A stretch of 64,000 bases of DNA, from assembly GCF_030143245.1 (NCBI RefSeq), contig NZ_JARJNS010000003.1, positions 496,001-560,000 on the forward strand. The letters are read 5' to 3'. Under the pieces are notes generated by a model. The model did not search any database, was not told the DNA's origin, and worked only from the letters and a program-made list of their open reading frames with translations. Every line of letters starts with the position of its first letter. Position 1 is the first letter of the stretch. This DNA comes from Rhabdaerophilum sp. SD176. GTDB taxonomy: Bacteria; Pseudomonadota; Alphaproteobacteria; Rhizobiales; Beijerinckiaceae. The position numbers and the translations under genes were made by a program. This document shows, piece after piece, positions 16,979 through 29,500 of the stretch.

Positions 16979-18487
16979 ATGTCATTCGATTTCCTCTGGC
17001 AGGGCATGGGCGTTGCCCTCATGCCGCAGAACCTGCTCATCGGCCTTGTCGGCTGTTTCCTCGGCACGATCATCGGCTGCCTGCCGGCCATCGGCCCGAT
17101 CAACGGCATCGCCCTGCTGCTGCCCATCGCCTACACATCCGGATTGCCGGCGGAATCCGCGCTGATCCTGCTCGCCGCCGTCTATTATGGCGCCGAATAT
17201 GGTGGCCGCATTTCCTCCATCCTGCTCAATGTGCCCGGCGATGCCGGTGCGGTGATGACCGCGGTGGACGGCTATCCCATGGCCCGGCGCGGCGAGGCCG
17301 CGAAGGCGCTCGCCATCTCCGGCATCTCGTCCTTCTATGGCGGCATGATCGCGGTGGTGGCGATGACCTTCCTGGCCGTGCCGCTCTCCCTGCTCGCCAT
17401 CAAGTTCGGTCCGGCGGAATATTTCGTGCTGATGGTCTTCGCCTTCGCCACCCTGGGCTCGATGGTCGGCCACGAGCCGGTCAAGACCCTGCTCGGCTGC
17501 GTGCTCGGCCTGATGCTGACGACGATCGGCCTTGATGCCACGTCCGGCGCCTATCGCTTCACCTTCGACCAGCCGGAACTGCATGACGGGATCGAGTTCA
17601 TCATCCTCGTCATCGGCTTGTTCTCGATCTCCGAAGTGCTGCTGATGCTCGAAAGCCAGGTCAAGGGCACGCTGAAGCCGCTGGCGGTCACCGGCAGCTA
17701 TCCGAGCTGGGCCGAGATCCGCCACATCTGGTGGCCCTCGGTGCGTGCCACGGCGATCGGCTTCACCATCGGCGTCCTGCCGGGCACCGGTGCCTCGGTA
17801 GCGAGCGCGGTCTCCTACACCACCGAGAAGCGCCTGAGCGACAAGGAAGGCACCTTCGGCAAGGGCGATATCCGTGGTCTTGCCGCCCCGGAAGCGGCGA
17901 ACAATGCCGCGGCAACCGGCGCCTTCGTGCCGATGCTGACGCTCGGCGTGCCCGGTTCCGGCACCACGGCGGTGATGCTCGGTGCGCTGATGCTCTACAA
18001 CATCCAGCCCGGGCCGCAGCTCTTCGTCGAACAGCCCAAGCTGGTCGGCGGCCTGATCGCCTCGATGTATATCGGCAATATCCTGCTGCTGATCATGAAC
18101 CTGCCGATGGTCCAGCTCTTCGCCCGGATGCTGCTCATGCCGAACTGGATCCTGATCCCCGGCATCACCGCCCTGTCGATCCTCGGTGTCTACACGGCCT
18201 ATTCGAGCGTGATGAGCGTGCTGATCATGTTCGGCATCGGCATTGTCGGCTACCTCCTGCGCAAGCTCGGCTTCGACATGGCGCCGATCGTGCTCGGCTT
18301 CGTGCTCGGCAAGGTCATGGAAGTGAATTTCCGCAATGCCCTCGCGCTTTCGGGCGGGGAATTCGGGATCTTCTTCTCGAGCACGCTCTCGATCATCCTC
18401 TGGATCATGGCCGTTGCCATCGTCCTCGTGCCGATCTGGCTCCGGCGAAGGCAGGCGGCCCGCGCCGCTGCCGGGCAGACGGCCTGA
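16979..18487 (+). CDS. tctA: Tripartite tricarboxylate transporter large permease TctA
   Basis: This 502-residue, about twelve-segment permease has both TctA repeats: GCLFLPAIGP-like GCLPAIGPINGIALLLP near residues 36-52, AEYGGRISSILLNVPGDAGA, and the second-half GVLPGTGASVASAVSYTTEKR and TLGVPGSGTTAVMLGAL. These P-G-x-G loops line the transport path. It completes the sodium- or proton-coupled secondary importer. It ends convergently with cbbR. Confidence 0.95.
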   Translation: MSFDFLWQGMGVALMPQNLLIGLVGCFLGTIIGCLPAIGPINGIALLLPIAYTSGLPAESALILLAAVYYGAEYGGRISSILLNVPGDAGAVMTAVDGYPMARRGEAAKALAISGISSFYGGMIAVVAMTFLAVPLSLLAIKFGPAEYFVLMVFAFATLGSMVGHEPVKTLLGCVLGLMLTTIGLDATSGAYRFTFDQPELHDGIEFIILVIGLFSISEVLLMLESQVKGTLKPLAVTGSYPSWAEIRHIWWPSVRATAIGFTIGVLPGTGASVASAVSYTTEKRLSDKEGTFGKGDIRGLAAPEAANNAAATGAFVPMLTLGVPGSGTTAVMLGALMLYNIQPGPQLFVEQPKLVGGLIASMYIGNILLLIMNLPMVQLFARMLLMPNWILIPGITALSILGVYTAYSSVMSVLIMFGIGIVGYLLRKLGFDMAPIVLGFVLGKVMEVNFRNALALSGGEFGIFFSSTLSIILWIMAVAIVLVPIWLRRRQAARAAAGQTA

Positions 18488-18495
18488 CGGGAGAG

Positions 18496-18517
18496 GGCCC
18501 TGCCGTCCGGCAGGGCC
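18496..18517. terminator. Bidirectional terminator-like hairpin between tctA and cbbR
   Basis: GGCCCTGCCG (18496-18505) and CGGCAGGGCC (18508-18517) form a perfect 10-bp stem in the 34-bp gap between the convergent genes. There is no T-run on either side, so termination may depend on Rho. Its position between two converging transcripts makes terminator or insulator function likely. Confidence 0.6.
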
Positions 18518-18521
18518 AGTC

Positions 18522-19451
18522 TCAGCGGGCCATCGGCGTGACGAGCCTCGGCAGGAAATGGCCGCAGCGCTCGCGCGCGAAATCCCGGAAGGACAGGGCG
18601 GCCGGGGAGAGTTCGCGGTCGGTCCGGTGCACGACATACCAGTGCCGGATGATCGGCAGGCCGAGCACATCGAGCCGCACAAGCCTCCCGTCGCCGATCT
18701 CCGCCGCAATCGTATGCGCCGAGATCAGCGCGATGCCGAGCCCGGCAATCACCGCCTGCTTGATCGTCTCGTTGGAACCCAGCTCGATCCCGATCCGCGC
18801 CCGCTGGATCGGGATGTCGCCGAGGAAATAGTCGAAGAGCGCGCGCGATCCCGAGCCCTCCTCGCGGAACAGGAAGGCCTCGCCAGCCAGTTCTTCCTTG
18901 GGAATGTCGGTTCGCCCGCTGAGTCGGTGGCCGGGCGGCGCGATCATCAGATAGGGATGCGCCCCGATCGGATAGCGCGCAGCCGGAATGTCGCTCGGCG
19001 GACGCCCGGTCAGCGCGACATCCACCTCGAAGCGCCGAAGCGCTTCCATCATCTCGTCGCGGTTGCCGATCATCAGGCGCATGTCGACGCCGGGAAATTC
19101 CTGCGTGAAGGCCGAGACAAGGCGCGGCGCGAAATACTTGGCGGTCGAGACCACACCGACCGCGAGCCTTCCGCCCTTGCCGGTGCGGATCACTTCCATG
19201 AGCTCCACGAATTCGCGGATCGCATTCTCGATCTTGCGCGCGGATTCCAGCGCCGCCTGCCCGGCCATGTTGGGCCGCAGGCCAGAGGGAAGCCGGTCGA
19301 AAAGCTGCATGCCCACCGTATCCTCGAGAGCCTTGACCCGCGCGGTCAGCGCGGCCGGCGTCATGTTGAGGCGCTGCGCCGCGCCGACGAGCGAGCCCTC
19401 GGCAGCAATGGCCTGGAGGGTCTCGATCTGCTTGAAGGACAGCTGGGTCAT
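18522..19451 (-). CDS. cbbR: LysR-family regulator of the Calvin cycle, CbbR
   Basis: This 309-residue LysR-type regulator begins MTQLSFKQIETLQAIAAEGS with the helix-turn-helix LVGAAQRLNMTPAALTARVKALE. The effector domain starts GGRLAVGVVSTAKYFAPRLV, the segment typical of CbbR. It is divergent from cbbF, the classic CbbR position. CbbR senses reductant or metabolites such as phosphoenolpyruvate, ATP, NADPH or ribulose bisphosphate and activates cbb transcription. The ATG at 19451 is preferred over one four residues upstream because it gives the normal N-terminus. Confidence 0.92.
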   Translation of the reverse strand: MTQLSFKQIETLQAIAAEGSLVGAAQRLNMTPAALTARVKALEDTVGMQLFDRLPSGLRPNMAGQAALESARKIENAIREFVELMEVIRTGKGGRLAVGVVSTAKYFAPRLVSAFTQEFPGVDMRLMIGNRDEMMEALRRFEVDVALTGRPPSDIPAARYPIGAHPYLMIAPPGHRLSGRTDIPKEELAGEAFLFREEGSGSRALFDYFLGDIPIQRARIGIELGSNETIKQAVIAGLGIALISAHTIAAEIGDGRLVRLDVLGLPIIRHWYVVHRTDRELSPAALSFRDFARERCGHFLPRLVTPMAR

Positions 19452-19464
19452 GGGCCGACACATT

Positions 19465-19490
19465 CAATTTTTTTTAATTGACGTCCAATT
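19465..19490. promoter_or_regulatory. Putative CbbR binding region and cbb promoter
   Basis: This AT-rich patch contains three half-sites in alternating orientation: CAATT (19465-19469), AATTG (19476-19480) and CAATT (19486-19490). Spacings are 6 and 5 bases. They give two overlapping inverted repeats and the T-n-A architecture typical of LysR regulators. A TTGACG (19478-19483) could be a -35 element for cbbF, but no convincing -10 follows. It lies in the 126-bp gap between cbbR and cbbF. Confidence 0.55.
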
Positions 19491-19577
19491 TAAGTCAGTT
19501 TTCTTTTTCGCGAAAGCCGTCAAGTTTTCCTGACAAGCAACAGCCCTGCAGCAAGCAGGGCGATCCTGGAGGGAACC

Positions 19578-20624
19578 ATGACGGAGCCGCACGAGGCGAT
19601 CGGGCTGACTTTGCCGGCTTTCCTGGCCCGGGAGACGACCCCCGGGATCGCCGCCCTCATCAATGCCATCGCAGAGACGGCCATCGGCATCAGCCTGACA
19701 ATCCGGCAGGGCCATCTCGCCGGTGCGCTGGGCGCGGATACCGGCGCGGTCAATCTCGATGGTGACAGCCAGAAGACGCTCGATGTCCTTGCCGACGAGG
19801 CATTTTCCGCCGCGATCGAGGCGGCCGGTGCCGCTGCGATCCTGTCCGAGGAACTCGAGGCGCCGCGTATTCTCCGCGAGGAGGGCGGGCTTGTCGTGGC
19901 GATCGATCCGCTCGACGGCTCGTCAAACATCGATACCAATGTCTCGATCGGCACAATCTTCTCGATCCTGCCCGCCACGGCGTCCGATATCGGCGGGGAC
20001 CGGGCCTTCCTTCGCCCGGGCCATGCCCAGGTGGCGGCCGGCTTCGTGATCTACGGGCCGCAGACCAGCCTGGTCTTCACCACCGGTACCGGCACCCACA
20101 TGGCCACGCTCGATCCGCTCGCCGGCAGCTTCCGCCTGACCCGCCATGCTGTCCTCGTGCCGGAGGGTTCGCCGGAATTCGCGATCAATGCCTCGAACTA
20201 TCGTCACTGGCATCCGCCCATCCAGGCCTATATCGACGATTGCGTCGAAGGCGACGAGGGCCCGCGCGGGAAGAATTTCAACATGCGCTGGATCGCCTCG
20301 CTCGTCGCTGATGCCTATCGCATCATCGTCCGCGGCGGCGTGTTCCTCTACCCGGCCGATAACCGCCGCGGCTACGAGCGCGGCCGCCTGCGGCATCTCT
20401 ACGAGGCAAATCCCATTGCCTTCCTGGTTGAACAGGCCGGCGGGGCGGCAACCGATGGCGTCAATCGTATCCTCGATGCCATTCCCTCGGGCCTCCATGT
20501 CCGGATCCCCTTCATCTTCGGCTCCTTCGACAAGGTCGAGCGCGTTCGCCGCTATCACCTCGGCACCATGACCGGTGCCGAACAATCCCCGCTTTTCGGC
20601 CGTCGCGGCCTCCTCCGCGCCTGA
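19578..20624 (+). CDS. cbbF: Fructose-1,6-bisphosphatase class I
   Basis: This 348-residue enzyme hydrolyses fructose 1,6-bisphosphate (and possibly sedoheptulose bisphosphate) in the regenerative phase of the Calvin cycle. The metal-binding elements are LSEELEAP and VAIDPLDGSSNID; the substrate loops are INASNYRHWHPPIQAYI and GKNFNMRWIASLVADAYRI. It is the first gene of the cbb operon, with CTGGAGGGAACC upstream of the ATG. Confidence 0.96.
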   Translation: MTEPHEAIGLTLPAFLARETTPGIAALINAIAETAIGISLTIRQGHLAGALGADTGAVNLDGDSQKTLDVLADEAFSAAIEAAGAAAILSEELEAPRILREEGGLVVAIDPLDGSSNIDTNVSIGTIFSILPATASDIGGDRAFLRPGHAQVAAGFVIYGPQTSLVFTTGTGTHMATLDPLAGSFRLTRHAVLVPEGSPEFAINASNYRHWHPPIQAYIDDCVEGDEGPRGKNFNMRWIASLVADAYRIIVRGGVFLYPADNRRGYERGRLRHLYEANPIAFLVEQAGGAATDGVNRILDAIPSGLHVRIPFIFGSFDKVERVRRYHLGTMTGAEQSPLFGRRGLLRA

Positions 20625-20647
20625 CTTCGCCTGTTCGGGAGAATTCC

Positions 20648-21523
20648 ATGTCCATCCGGCATCCCATCATTGCCATTACCGGGTCCTCCGGCGCCGGGAC
20701 CACCTCGGTGAAGCGCACCTTCGACCAGATCTTCCGCCGCGAGAATGTTTCGGCCGCCTATATCGAGGGCGATGCGTTCCACCGCTACAACCGGATGGAA
20801 ATGCGCGAGAAAATGGCCGAGGCCGCCCGGTCCGGGAACCAGCATTTCAGCCATTTCGGTCCGTATTCGAACCTGTTCGAGGAGCTGGAGGCGACCTTCG
20901 AGAATTACGGCCGCAACGGCGGCGGCCGCACCCGGCACTATATCCACGACGAGGAGGAATCCCGTCTGCATGGCGCGGCGCCGGGAACCTTCACCGAGTG
21001 GCAGGAATTCCCGAAGGACACCGACCTGCTCTTCTACGAGGGGCTGCATGGCGCAGTCATCACCGACACCGTCAATATCGCCCGGCATGTCGATCTGAAG
21101 ATCGGCGTGGTTCCGGTGATCAATCTCGAATGGATCCAGAAGCTCCACCGTGACCGGTCGGCGCGCGGCTATTCCACCGAGGCCGTGACCGACACGATCC
21201 TCCGCCGGATGCCGGATTACATCAATTACATCTGCCCCCAGTTCGGCGAGACCGACATCAATTTCCAGCGTGTCCCGACTGTCGATACGTCGAACCCCTT
21301 CATCGCGCGCTGGATCCCGACGCCGGACGAATCGATGGTCGTGATCCGCTTCAAGAGCCCGCGCGGCATCGATTTTCCGTATCTGCTCTCGATGATCAAC
21401 GACAGCTTCATGAGCCGCGCCAATTCCATCGTCATTCCCGGCGGCAAGCTCGATATCGCGATGCAGCTCATCCTCACGCCCATGATCCTGAAGCTGGTGG
21501 AACGCCGGCGCAGGTCCCTCTGA
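20648..21523 (+). CDS. cbbP: Phosphoribulokinase
   Basis: This 291-residue kinase converts ribulose 5-phosphate to ribulose 1,5-bisphosphate, the RuBisCO substrate. The P-loop is [10 protein letters not shown], the catalytic-acid region is [12 protein letters not shown], and [14 protein letters not shown] carries the second conserved acid. Its length is that of the bacterial, octameric, NADH-activated type, not the plant type. It follows cbbF after 23 bp with GGGAG upstream. Confidence 0.97.
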   Translation: MSIRHPIIAITGSSGAGTTSVKRTFDQIFRRENVSAAYIEGDAFHRYNRMEMREKMAEAARSGNQHFSHFGPYSNLFEELEATFENYGRNGGGRTRHYIHDEEESRLHGAAPGTFTEWQEFPKDTDLLFYEGLHGAVITDTVNIARHVDLKIGVVPVINLEWIQKLHRDRSARGYSTEAVTDTILRRMPDYINYICPQFGETDINFQRVPTVDTSNPFIARWIPTPDESMVVIRFKSPRGIDFPYLLSMINDSFMSRANSIVIPGGKLDIAMQLILTPMILKLVERRRRSL

Positions 21524-21537
21524 CCGGAGGCCGTTCC

Positions 21538-23553
21538 ATGCCCGCATCCGCCGCCCTGATTGGCCGTACCGAAGCGCCCGCCCGTCCTGCCTTTGCCGAA
21601 ATGGCCAATGCCATCCGCGCTCTCGCGATGGATGCCGTCGAGAAGGCAAAATCCGGCCATCCCGGCATGCCGATGGGCATGGCCGATGTGGCCAGCGTGC
21701 TCTTCACCGAATTCCTGAAGATCGATCCCGCGCGGCCGGACTGGCCCGACCGCGACCGCTTCATCCTCTCTGCCGGCCATGGCTCGATGCTGCAATATGC
21801 GCTGCATCATCTGATCGGCTATGCCGACATGCCGGCTTCCGAATTGCAGCGCTTCCGCCAGCTCGGCGCGAAAACCGCAGGCCACCCCGAATTCGGCCAC
21901 GCCCTCGGCATCGAAACCACCACCGGCCCGCTGGGCCAGGGCATTGCCACCGCCGTGGGCATGGCCTTGGCCGAACGCATGATGCAGGCGCGGTTCGGCA
22001 CCCGGCTGGTTGACCATCATACCTATGTGCTCGCCGGCGATGGCTGTCTGATGGAGGGCATCAGCCATGAGGCCATCGATCTCGCCGGGCATCTCAAGCT
22101 CAACCGGTTGATCGTGCTCTGGGACGATAACGGCATCTCGATTGACGGCAAGCTCTCGCTCTCGACCTCGATGGACCAGCTGCGCCGCTTCCGTGCCGCC
22201 GGCTGGCGCGTCGCCCGCATCGATGGCCATGATCCCGAAGCGATCCGCACCGCCCTGCATGCGGCCAAGGCGAGCCGGAAGCCGAGCCTGATCGCGTGCC
22301 GGACCGTGATCGGCAAGGGCGCCCCGAACAAGCAGGGCTCCGAGGCCACGCATGGCGCACCGCTCGGCGAGGCCGAAATCGCGGCCGCTCGCGCCCATCT
22401 CGGCTGGAAAGCGGCGCCGTTCGAAATCCCGACAACCATCCGGGCCGCCTGGCGTGAGGCCGGGCAGCGTTCGGTCGCCGAACGCGAGGCCTGGGAAGCG
22501 CGGCTGGCTGCCAGCCCGGCCCGGCGCCGGTTCGAGGCCGCCCTGTCCCGGGACATTCCCCGCGCCTTCTCCCGCGCCATGGCACAGCACAAGGAGGCCC
22601 TTCTCGCTGACAAGCCGAAGATCGCCACCCGCAAGGCGTCAGAACTGGCCCTTGGTGTGATCAACGAGGCGCTCCCGATCATCGCTGGCGGTTCGGCCGA
22701 TCTCACCCATTCGAACCTCACGATCACCAAGGGGCAGGTTGCGGTCGCGCCCGGGCGTTTCCGCGGAAGCTACATCCATTATGGCATCCGCGAGCATGGC
22801 ATGGCAGCGGCCATGAACGGCCTCGCGCTCCATGGCGGCTTCATCCCCTATGGCGGCACCTTTCTGGTCTTCTCGGATTATGCCCGCGGGGCCATGCGCC
22901 TTTCTGCCCTGATGGAGCAGCGCGTCATCTACGTCATGACGCATGATTCCATCGGCCTCGGCGAGGACGGCCCGACGCATCAGCCGATCGAGCATCTGGC
23001 GATGCTGCGCGCGACGCCCAACCTCCAGGTCTTCCGTCCCTGCGATGCGATCGAGACCGCCGAGGCCTGGGAAATCGCCTTGGCCAGCCCCCGCACACCG
23101 AGTGTGCTCTGTCTCTCCCGCCAGAACCTCCCGATCCTCCGGCAGGATGTCCGGGCCAATCTCTCCGCCCGCGGGGCCTATCTCCTGCGGGATCCCGGTG
23201 CGAAGCGCGCGGTCACCCTCCTTGCCACGGGTTCCGAGGTCGAGATCGCATGTGCCGCGGCGGACCGGCTCGACGCCGCCGGCACCCCGGCAGCCGTGGT
23301 CTCGATGCCGTGCTGGGAACTCTTCGAGCAGCAGGACGAGGCCTATCGCCGGACAGTGCTCGGCACAGCCCCGCGGATCGCCATCGAGGCGGCCGCCCGC
23401 CTCGGCTGGGATCGCTGGATCGGCGAGCGCGGCGCCTTCATCGGCATGACCGGCTTCGGCGCCTCGGCCCCGGCAGCGGATCTCTACCGCCAATTCGGCA
23501 TCACGGCGGATGCCGTGTTCGCCGCTGCGCAAACCCGTCTTTCGCAATCCTGA
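21538..23553 (+). CDS. cbbT: Transketolase
   Basis: This 671-residue thiamine-diphosphate enzyme moves two-carbon units between sugar phosphates. The cofactor motif is [13 protein letters not shown] followed by [11 protein letters not shown]; the first domain has [14 protein letters not shown], and the pyrimidine-domain glutamate lies in [17 protein letters not shown]. Full length for the family. It starts 14 bp after cbbP with GGAGG upstream. Confidence 0.97.
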   Translation: MPASAALIGRTEAPARPAFAEMANAIRALAMDAVEKAKSGHPGMPMGMADVASVLFTEFLKIDPARPDWPDRDRFILSAGHGSMLQYALHHLIGYADMPASELQRFRQLGAKTAGHPEFGHALGIETTTGPLGQGIATAVGMALAERMMQARFGTRLVDHHTYVLAGDGCLMEGISHEAIDLAGHLKLNRLIVLWDDNGISIDGKLSLSTSMDQLRRFRAAGWRVARIDGHDPEAIRTALHAAKASRKPSLIACRTVIGKGAPNKQGSEATHGAPLGEAEIAAARAHLGWKAAPFEIPTTIRAAWREAGQRSVAEREAWEARLAASPARRRFEAALSRDIPRAFSRAMAQHKEALLADKPKIATRKASELALGVINEALPIIAGGSADLTHSNLTITKGQVAVAPGRFRGSYIHYGIREHGMAAAMNGLALHGGFIPYGGTFLVFSDYARGAMRLSALMEQRVIYVMTHDSIGLGEDGPTHQPIEHLAMLRATPNLQVFRPCDAIETAEAWEIALASPRTPSVLCLSRQNLPILRQDVRANLSARGAYLLRDPGAKRAVTLLATGSEVEIACAAADRLDAAGTPAAVVSMPCWELFEQQDEAYRRTVLGTAPRIAIEAAARLGWDRWIGERGAFIGMTGFGASAPAADLYRQFGITADAVFAAAQTRLSQS

Positions 23554-23563
23554 GGAACCCACC

Positions 23564-26135
<2,572 letters not shown>

Positions 26136-26149
26136 ACCGGAGCAAGACC

Positions 26150-26545
26150 ATGCGGATCACCCAGGGCTGTTTCTCGTTTCTCCCCGATCTCACCGACGCA
26201 CAGATCACAAGCCAGGCGCAATATTGCATCGAGCAGGGCTGGGCGCTCGGCATCGAATACACGGACGATCCCCATCCCCGGAATACCTACTGGGAAATGT
26301 GGGAATTGCCGATGTTCGACCTCGCCGATGCAGCCGGCGTGGTGCGGGAACTCGTCGCCTGCCGTCAGGCCCATCCGGAGAAATACATCCGGATCAATGC
26401 CTTCGATTCCACCCATGGCTGGGAGACGGTACGGATGAGCTTCATCGTCAACCGCCCGGCCCGTGAGCCGGAACTGGTGCTGACCCGGCAGGAAGGGCCA
26501 GGGCGCAACCAGATCTATGCGATGACGGTTCGCCCGGCCTCATGA
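26150..26545 (+). CDS. cbbS: RuBisCO small subunit, red-type
   Basis: This 131-residue subunit caps the large-subunit octamer. It begins [19 protein letters not shown] and contains [21 protein letters not shown]. Its extended C-terminus ([22 protein letters not shown]) corresponds to the extra beta-hairpin present in red-type, but absent in green-type, small subunits, agreeing with the class of the large subunit. It is followed by a strong hairpin. Confidence 0.97.
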   Translation: MRITQGCFSFLPDLTDAQITSQAQYCIEQGWALGIEYTDDPHPRNTYWEMWELPMFDLADAAGVVRELVACRQAHPEKYIRINAFDSTHGWETVRMSFIVNRPAREPELVLTRQEGPGRNQIYAMTVRPAS

Positions 26546-26588
26546 CGTCTCTTTTCGCGTCGGGCGCCTTCTGTCGTCCGGCCTGACT

Positions 26589-26624
26589 GGGTGGCTGCCG
26601 GTCCGGACCTTCCGGCAGCCGCCC
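26589..26624 (+). promoter_or_regulatory. Strong hairpin between cbbS and cbbX
   Basis: A 13-bp stem (26589-26601 with 26612-26624, one G-U pair) encloses a 10-base loop. It lies in the 106-bp gap after cbbS, the largest gap in the operon, and has a short TTTC after it rather than a long U-run. It would allow partial read-through, giving much RuBisCO and less CbbX and CbbY. Confidence 0.65.
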
Positions 26625-26651
26625 GCTTTCCTGGCCATGCGGAGAGGGATC

Positions 26652-27605
26652 ATGGACATGCGTTCCGAGGACATGCTTTCCGGGGACTTGAGCCCCGACG
26701 GGCGGCCTGCCGGCCCGATCGACCTGCAGGCCGAGTTCACCGAAAGCGAGATCGGCAGTGTGCTCGATGCGCTTGATGCCGAACTTGTCGGGTTGAAGCC
26801 GGTCAAGCTGCGCATCCGGCAAATCGCCGCCCTGCTGCTGGTGGACCGCGTACGGGCCCGGCTCGGCCTGACCGCCGGCGCGCCTTCGCTTCATATGAGC
26901 TTCACCGGCAATCCCGGCACCGGCAAGACGACCGTCGCGATGCGGATGGCCGAGATCCTCCATCGCCTTGGCTATATCCGCCGCAACCATCTTGTCTCCG
27001 TCACCCGCGATGACCTTGTCGGACAATATATCGGGCATACCGCGCCGAAGACGAAGGAGGTGCTCAAGCGCGCCATGGGCGGCGTGCTGTTCATCGACGA
27101 GGCCTATTATCTCTACCGGCCGGAAAACGAGCGTGATTACGGGCAGGAAGCCATCGAGATCCTGCTTCAGGTCATGGAGAACCAGCGCGATGACCTGGTG
27201 GTTATCCTTGCCGGCTATGCCGAAAGGATGGAAACCTTCTTCCGCTCCAATCCCGGGTTCCGAAGCCGCGTCGCCCATCATGTCGATTTTCCCGATTATG
27301 GCGACGGGGAATTGCTGGACATCGCCGGCAGGATGCTCGCCGGGCAGAATTACCGGTTCTCCGCCAGCGGCGAGGCCGCCTTCCGGCTCTATGTCGAGGC
27401 CCGCCGCGCGCAGCCGCATTTCGCCAATGCCCGCTCGATCCGCAACGCTCTCGACCGTGCCCGGCTGCGCCAGGCCAGCCGGATTTTCGCGCTGGGCCGT
27501 CCGCTCTCGGTGGAGGAACTGACCACGCTGACCGAGGAGGACATCCTCGCGAGCCGCGTCCTTACGCAGGGCGGTGCCCTCGGCCCGGCCGGACAGGGCG
27601 GCTAG
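26652..27605 (+). CDS. cbbX: Red-type RuBisCO activase CbbX
   Basis: This 317-residue AAA+ protein frees red-type RuBisCO from inhibitory sugar phosphates by pulling on the C-terminus of the large subunit. Walker A is [11 protein letters not shown], Walker B is [15 protein letters not shown], and the pore-loop region is [13 protein letters not shown]. The arginine region is [13 protein letters not shown] chose the ATG at 26652, which has GGAGAGGG five bases upstream, over an ATG five codons earlier. Confidence 0.96.
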   Translation: MDMRSEDMLSGDLSPDGRPAGPIDLQAEFTESEIGSVLDALDAELVGLKPVKLRIRQIAALLLVDRVRARLGLTAGAPSLHMSFTGNPGTGKTTVAMRMAEILHRLGYIRRNHLVSVTRDDLVGQYIGHTAPKTKEVLKRAMGGVLFIDEAYYLYRPENERDYGQEAIEILLQVMENQRDDLVVILAGYAERMETFFRSNPGFRSRVAHHVDFPDYGDGELLDIAGRMLAGQNYRFSASGEAAFRLYVEARRAQPHFANARSIRNALDRARLRQASRIFALGRPLSVEELTTLTEEDILASRVLTQGGALGPAGQGG

Positions 27606-27609
27606 GCCG

Positions 27610-28326
27610 GTGCCGGCCCGGCTGGAAGCCATCCTCTTCGATGTCGACGGCACGCTGGCCGAGACCGAGGAGGGCCATCGCGCGGCCTTCAACGCGGCCT
27701 TCCGCGCACAGGGCCTTGGCTGGCATTGGGACCCGCCGCTTTATGGACGGCTGCTCCATGTCACCGGCGGGCGAGAACGGATCCGCGCCTATGCGGCCCA
27801 GCCGGACGTGCCGTCGGGCCCGGCGGACGAGGCGGCCATCCTGGCACTGCACCAGGCCAAGAACCGCCTTTATGCCGAGCAGGCCCGGGCTGGTGGCCTG
27901 CCGTTCCGGCCGGGGATTGCGGCCGTCCTGCAGGCGGCGAGGGCCGAAGGGCTTCGCCTCGGCATCGCGACCACCACTTCACCGGAAAATGTCGAGATCC
28001 TGCTGGCACATCAGCCGGACGGCGACTGGCGCGGTCATTTCGAAATCGTGATTGCCGGCGATGCCGTGCCGCACAAGAAGCCCGCACCGGATGCCTATCT
28101 CGCCGCGCTCTCGGCCCTTGGCCTGCCGGCGGAAGCAGCCATCGCCATCGAGGATTCCCGCCCCGGGCTCGAGGCAGCCCTGGCGGCAGGCCTCGCCACG
28201 CTGATCACGCCCAGCCTCTATTTCGCCGCCAGCGATTTCACAGCGGCCCAGGCCGTCCTGGCGCCCGGCCAGCCCTTGACCATGGCAGCGATCCGCGCCG
28301 CCCATGCCGCCGCTAACGCCGGATGA
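27610..28326 (+). CDS. cbbY: CbbY-type HAD phosphatase
   Basis: This 238-residue HAD-superfamily hydrolase dephosphorylates xylulose 1,5-bisphosphate, a RuBisCO inhibitor released by the activase. Motif I is LFDVDGTLAETEEGHRAAFN, motif II contains IATTTSPEN, motif III is HKKPAPDAY and motif IV is AIEDSRPGLEAA. It starts at GTG 27610, only 4 bp after cbbX; no ATG fits. Its last 14 bp overlap the 3' end of the convergent LacI-type gene. Confidence 0.9.
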   Translation: MPARLEAILFDVDGTLAETEEGHRAAFNAAFRAQGLGWHWDPPLYGRLLHVTGGRERIRAYAAQPDVPSGPADEAAILALHQAKNRLYAEQARAGGLPFRPGIAAVLQAARAEGLRLGIATTTSPENVEILLAHQPDGDWRGHFEIVIAGDAVPHKKPAPDAYLAALSALGLPAEAAIAIEDSRPGLEAALAAGLATLITPSLYFAASDFTAAQAVLAPGQPLTMAAIRAAHAAANAG

Positions 28327-29320
28327 GCCGGTGCGGCAGGATCCGGTCGGCCACCGCCGCGCCCTCCCAGCAGGCCCGGAGCTGCTCGACGACAACCGGC
28401 CCGAAATCCCGGTAGGGAATCTCGACTGAACTCAGCCAAGGCGCGATCCACTGGTTGAAGGCATTGTTGTCGATGCCGATGATGCGGGTTCCGTCGGGCA
28501 CCGCGCGGCCGGTCTCGCTGGCATGGCGGAAGGCGGCATAGGCCATCAGGTCGCTGGGGCAGAGCAGCCCGGCGGGCCAGCCATGCTGTGCCACCAGCGC
28601 CTGGATTGCCGCATAGCCCATGGCGAGATGATCCGGGCCCGCACCTGCAGCAACGGGGATCGCGTGGCGCGGCAGGCCATGTTCGCCGCAGCGATCCAGA
28701 AACCCGTCGACCCGTTCCGCGATGGAGGAGGACATGATCTCCGGCCGGATCGCCGCCAGCCCGGTGATCCCGAGTTCGTGGAAGCGATCCGCCACATCCG
28801 CCCCGGCCTTCCGGTTGTCGATGCCGACGAAGGGGGAGGGGCCAAGCGGGTTGCGCCGGTTGACGCAGACAATCGCCTCGCCCCGCGCCATGGCTGCGCG
28901 CAAGCCCGGGCTCGGCACGGCCGAAACGAGGATATAGCCCCGTGCCAGCTGCGCCCGCATGGCTTCGAGATATTCGTCCTGCAATTCCGGCCGGTCATGC
29001 GTGTCGCACAGAACCATGACATGGCCGGCATCGCGCAGGGCCTGCTCGGTCGAGGCGGCGATCGCGGCCATGGCCGGGTTGTCGAGATTGGGCGAGAGCA
29101 TGGCCACGATCAGGCTTTCGCGGCGGCGCAGGCTGCGCCCGGCATGGTTCGGCCGATAGCCGAGCCCGGCAATGGCATCCTGCACCTTGCGGATCGTTAC
29201 GCCGGAGGCACGCCCGAAATCGCCGTTGACGATGCGCGAGACCGTCGCCGCCGAAACGCCGGCCGTGCGCGCAACATCGCTCAGCGAGGGAGGGGCTCCC
29301 GGTTTTCTCATACCCGGCAT
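28313..29320 (-). CDS. LacI-family regulator of the alpha-glucoside operon
   Basis: This 335-residue regulator has the LacI helix-turn-helix SLSDVARTAGVSAATVSRIV, the hinge GLGYRPNHAGRSLRRR and a sugar-sensing domain with PSPFVGIDNRKAG, GLLCPSDLMAYAA and RIIGIDNNAFNQW. It is divergent from the ABC/GH31 operon at 29501. A perfect 20-bp palindrome lies between them, so it is the likely repressor, relieved by an alpha-glucoside. The start may be 29320 or 29311; neither has a strong ribosome site. Confidence 0.88.
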   Translation of the reverse strand: MPGMRKPGAPPSLSDVARTAGVSAATVSRIVNGDFGRASGVTIRKVQDAIAGLGYRPNHAGRSLRRRESLIVAMLSPNLDNPAMAAIAASTEQALRDAGHVMVLCDTHDRPELQDEYLEAMRAQLARGYILVSAVPSPGLRAAMARGEAIVCVNRRNPLGPSPFVGIDNRKAGADVADRFHELGITGLAAIRPEIMSSSIAERVDGFLDRCGEHGLPRHAIPVAAGAGPDHLAMGYAAIQALVAQHGWPAGLLCPSDLMAYAAFRHASETGRAVPDGTRIIGIDNNAFNQWIAPWLSSVEIPYRDFGPVVVEQLRACWEGAAVADRILPHRLIRR

Positions 29321-29381
29321 TGTCGGACCTGCATTGTCTGGAGAACGATCACCAAAAAATCCGGCTTGGCAAGATTGACGT

Positions 29382-29401
29382 CTTGGCAAACGTTTGCCAA
29401 G
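29382..29401. promoter_or_regulatory. LacI-family operator, perfect 20-bp palindrome
   Basis: CTTGGCAAACGTTTGCCAAG is a perfect palindrome with a central CG, the canonical form of LacI/GalR-family sites. A second partial copy, CTTGGCAAG, lies 17 bp upstream (29365-29373). A TTGACG at 29375-29380 directly before the palindrome could be the -35 element of the transporter operon, which would place the operator across the promoter spacer. Confidence 0.8.
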
Positions 29402-29500
29402 CTTGATTTCCCGGTGAACAGCGCGAGGCCTCGCATCTGGCTGCCGGCAAACGAGATCGCGGCGCTGGACGAACCGGCTGCCCTTCCTGGAGGAAACGAC

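Noticed and set aside
18496-18517. Classical Rho-independent terminator
   Set aside because: The stem is perfect but there is no U-tract on either strand, so I list it only as terminator-like.
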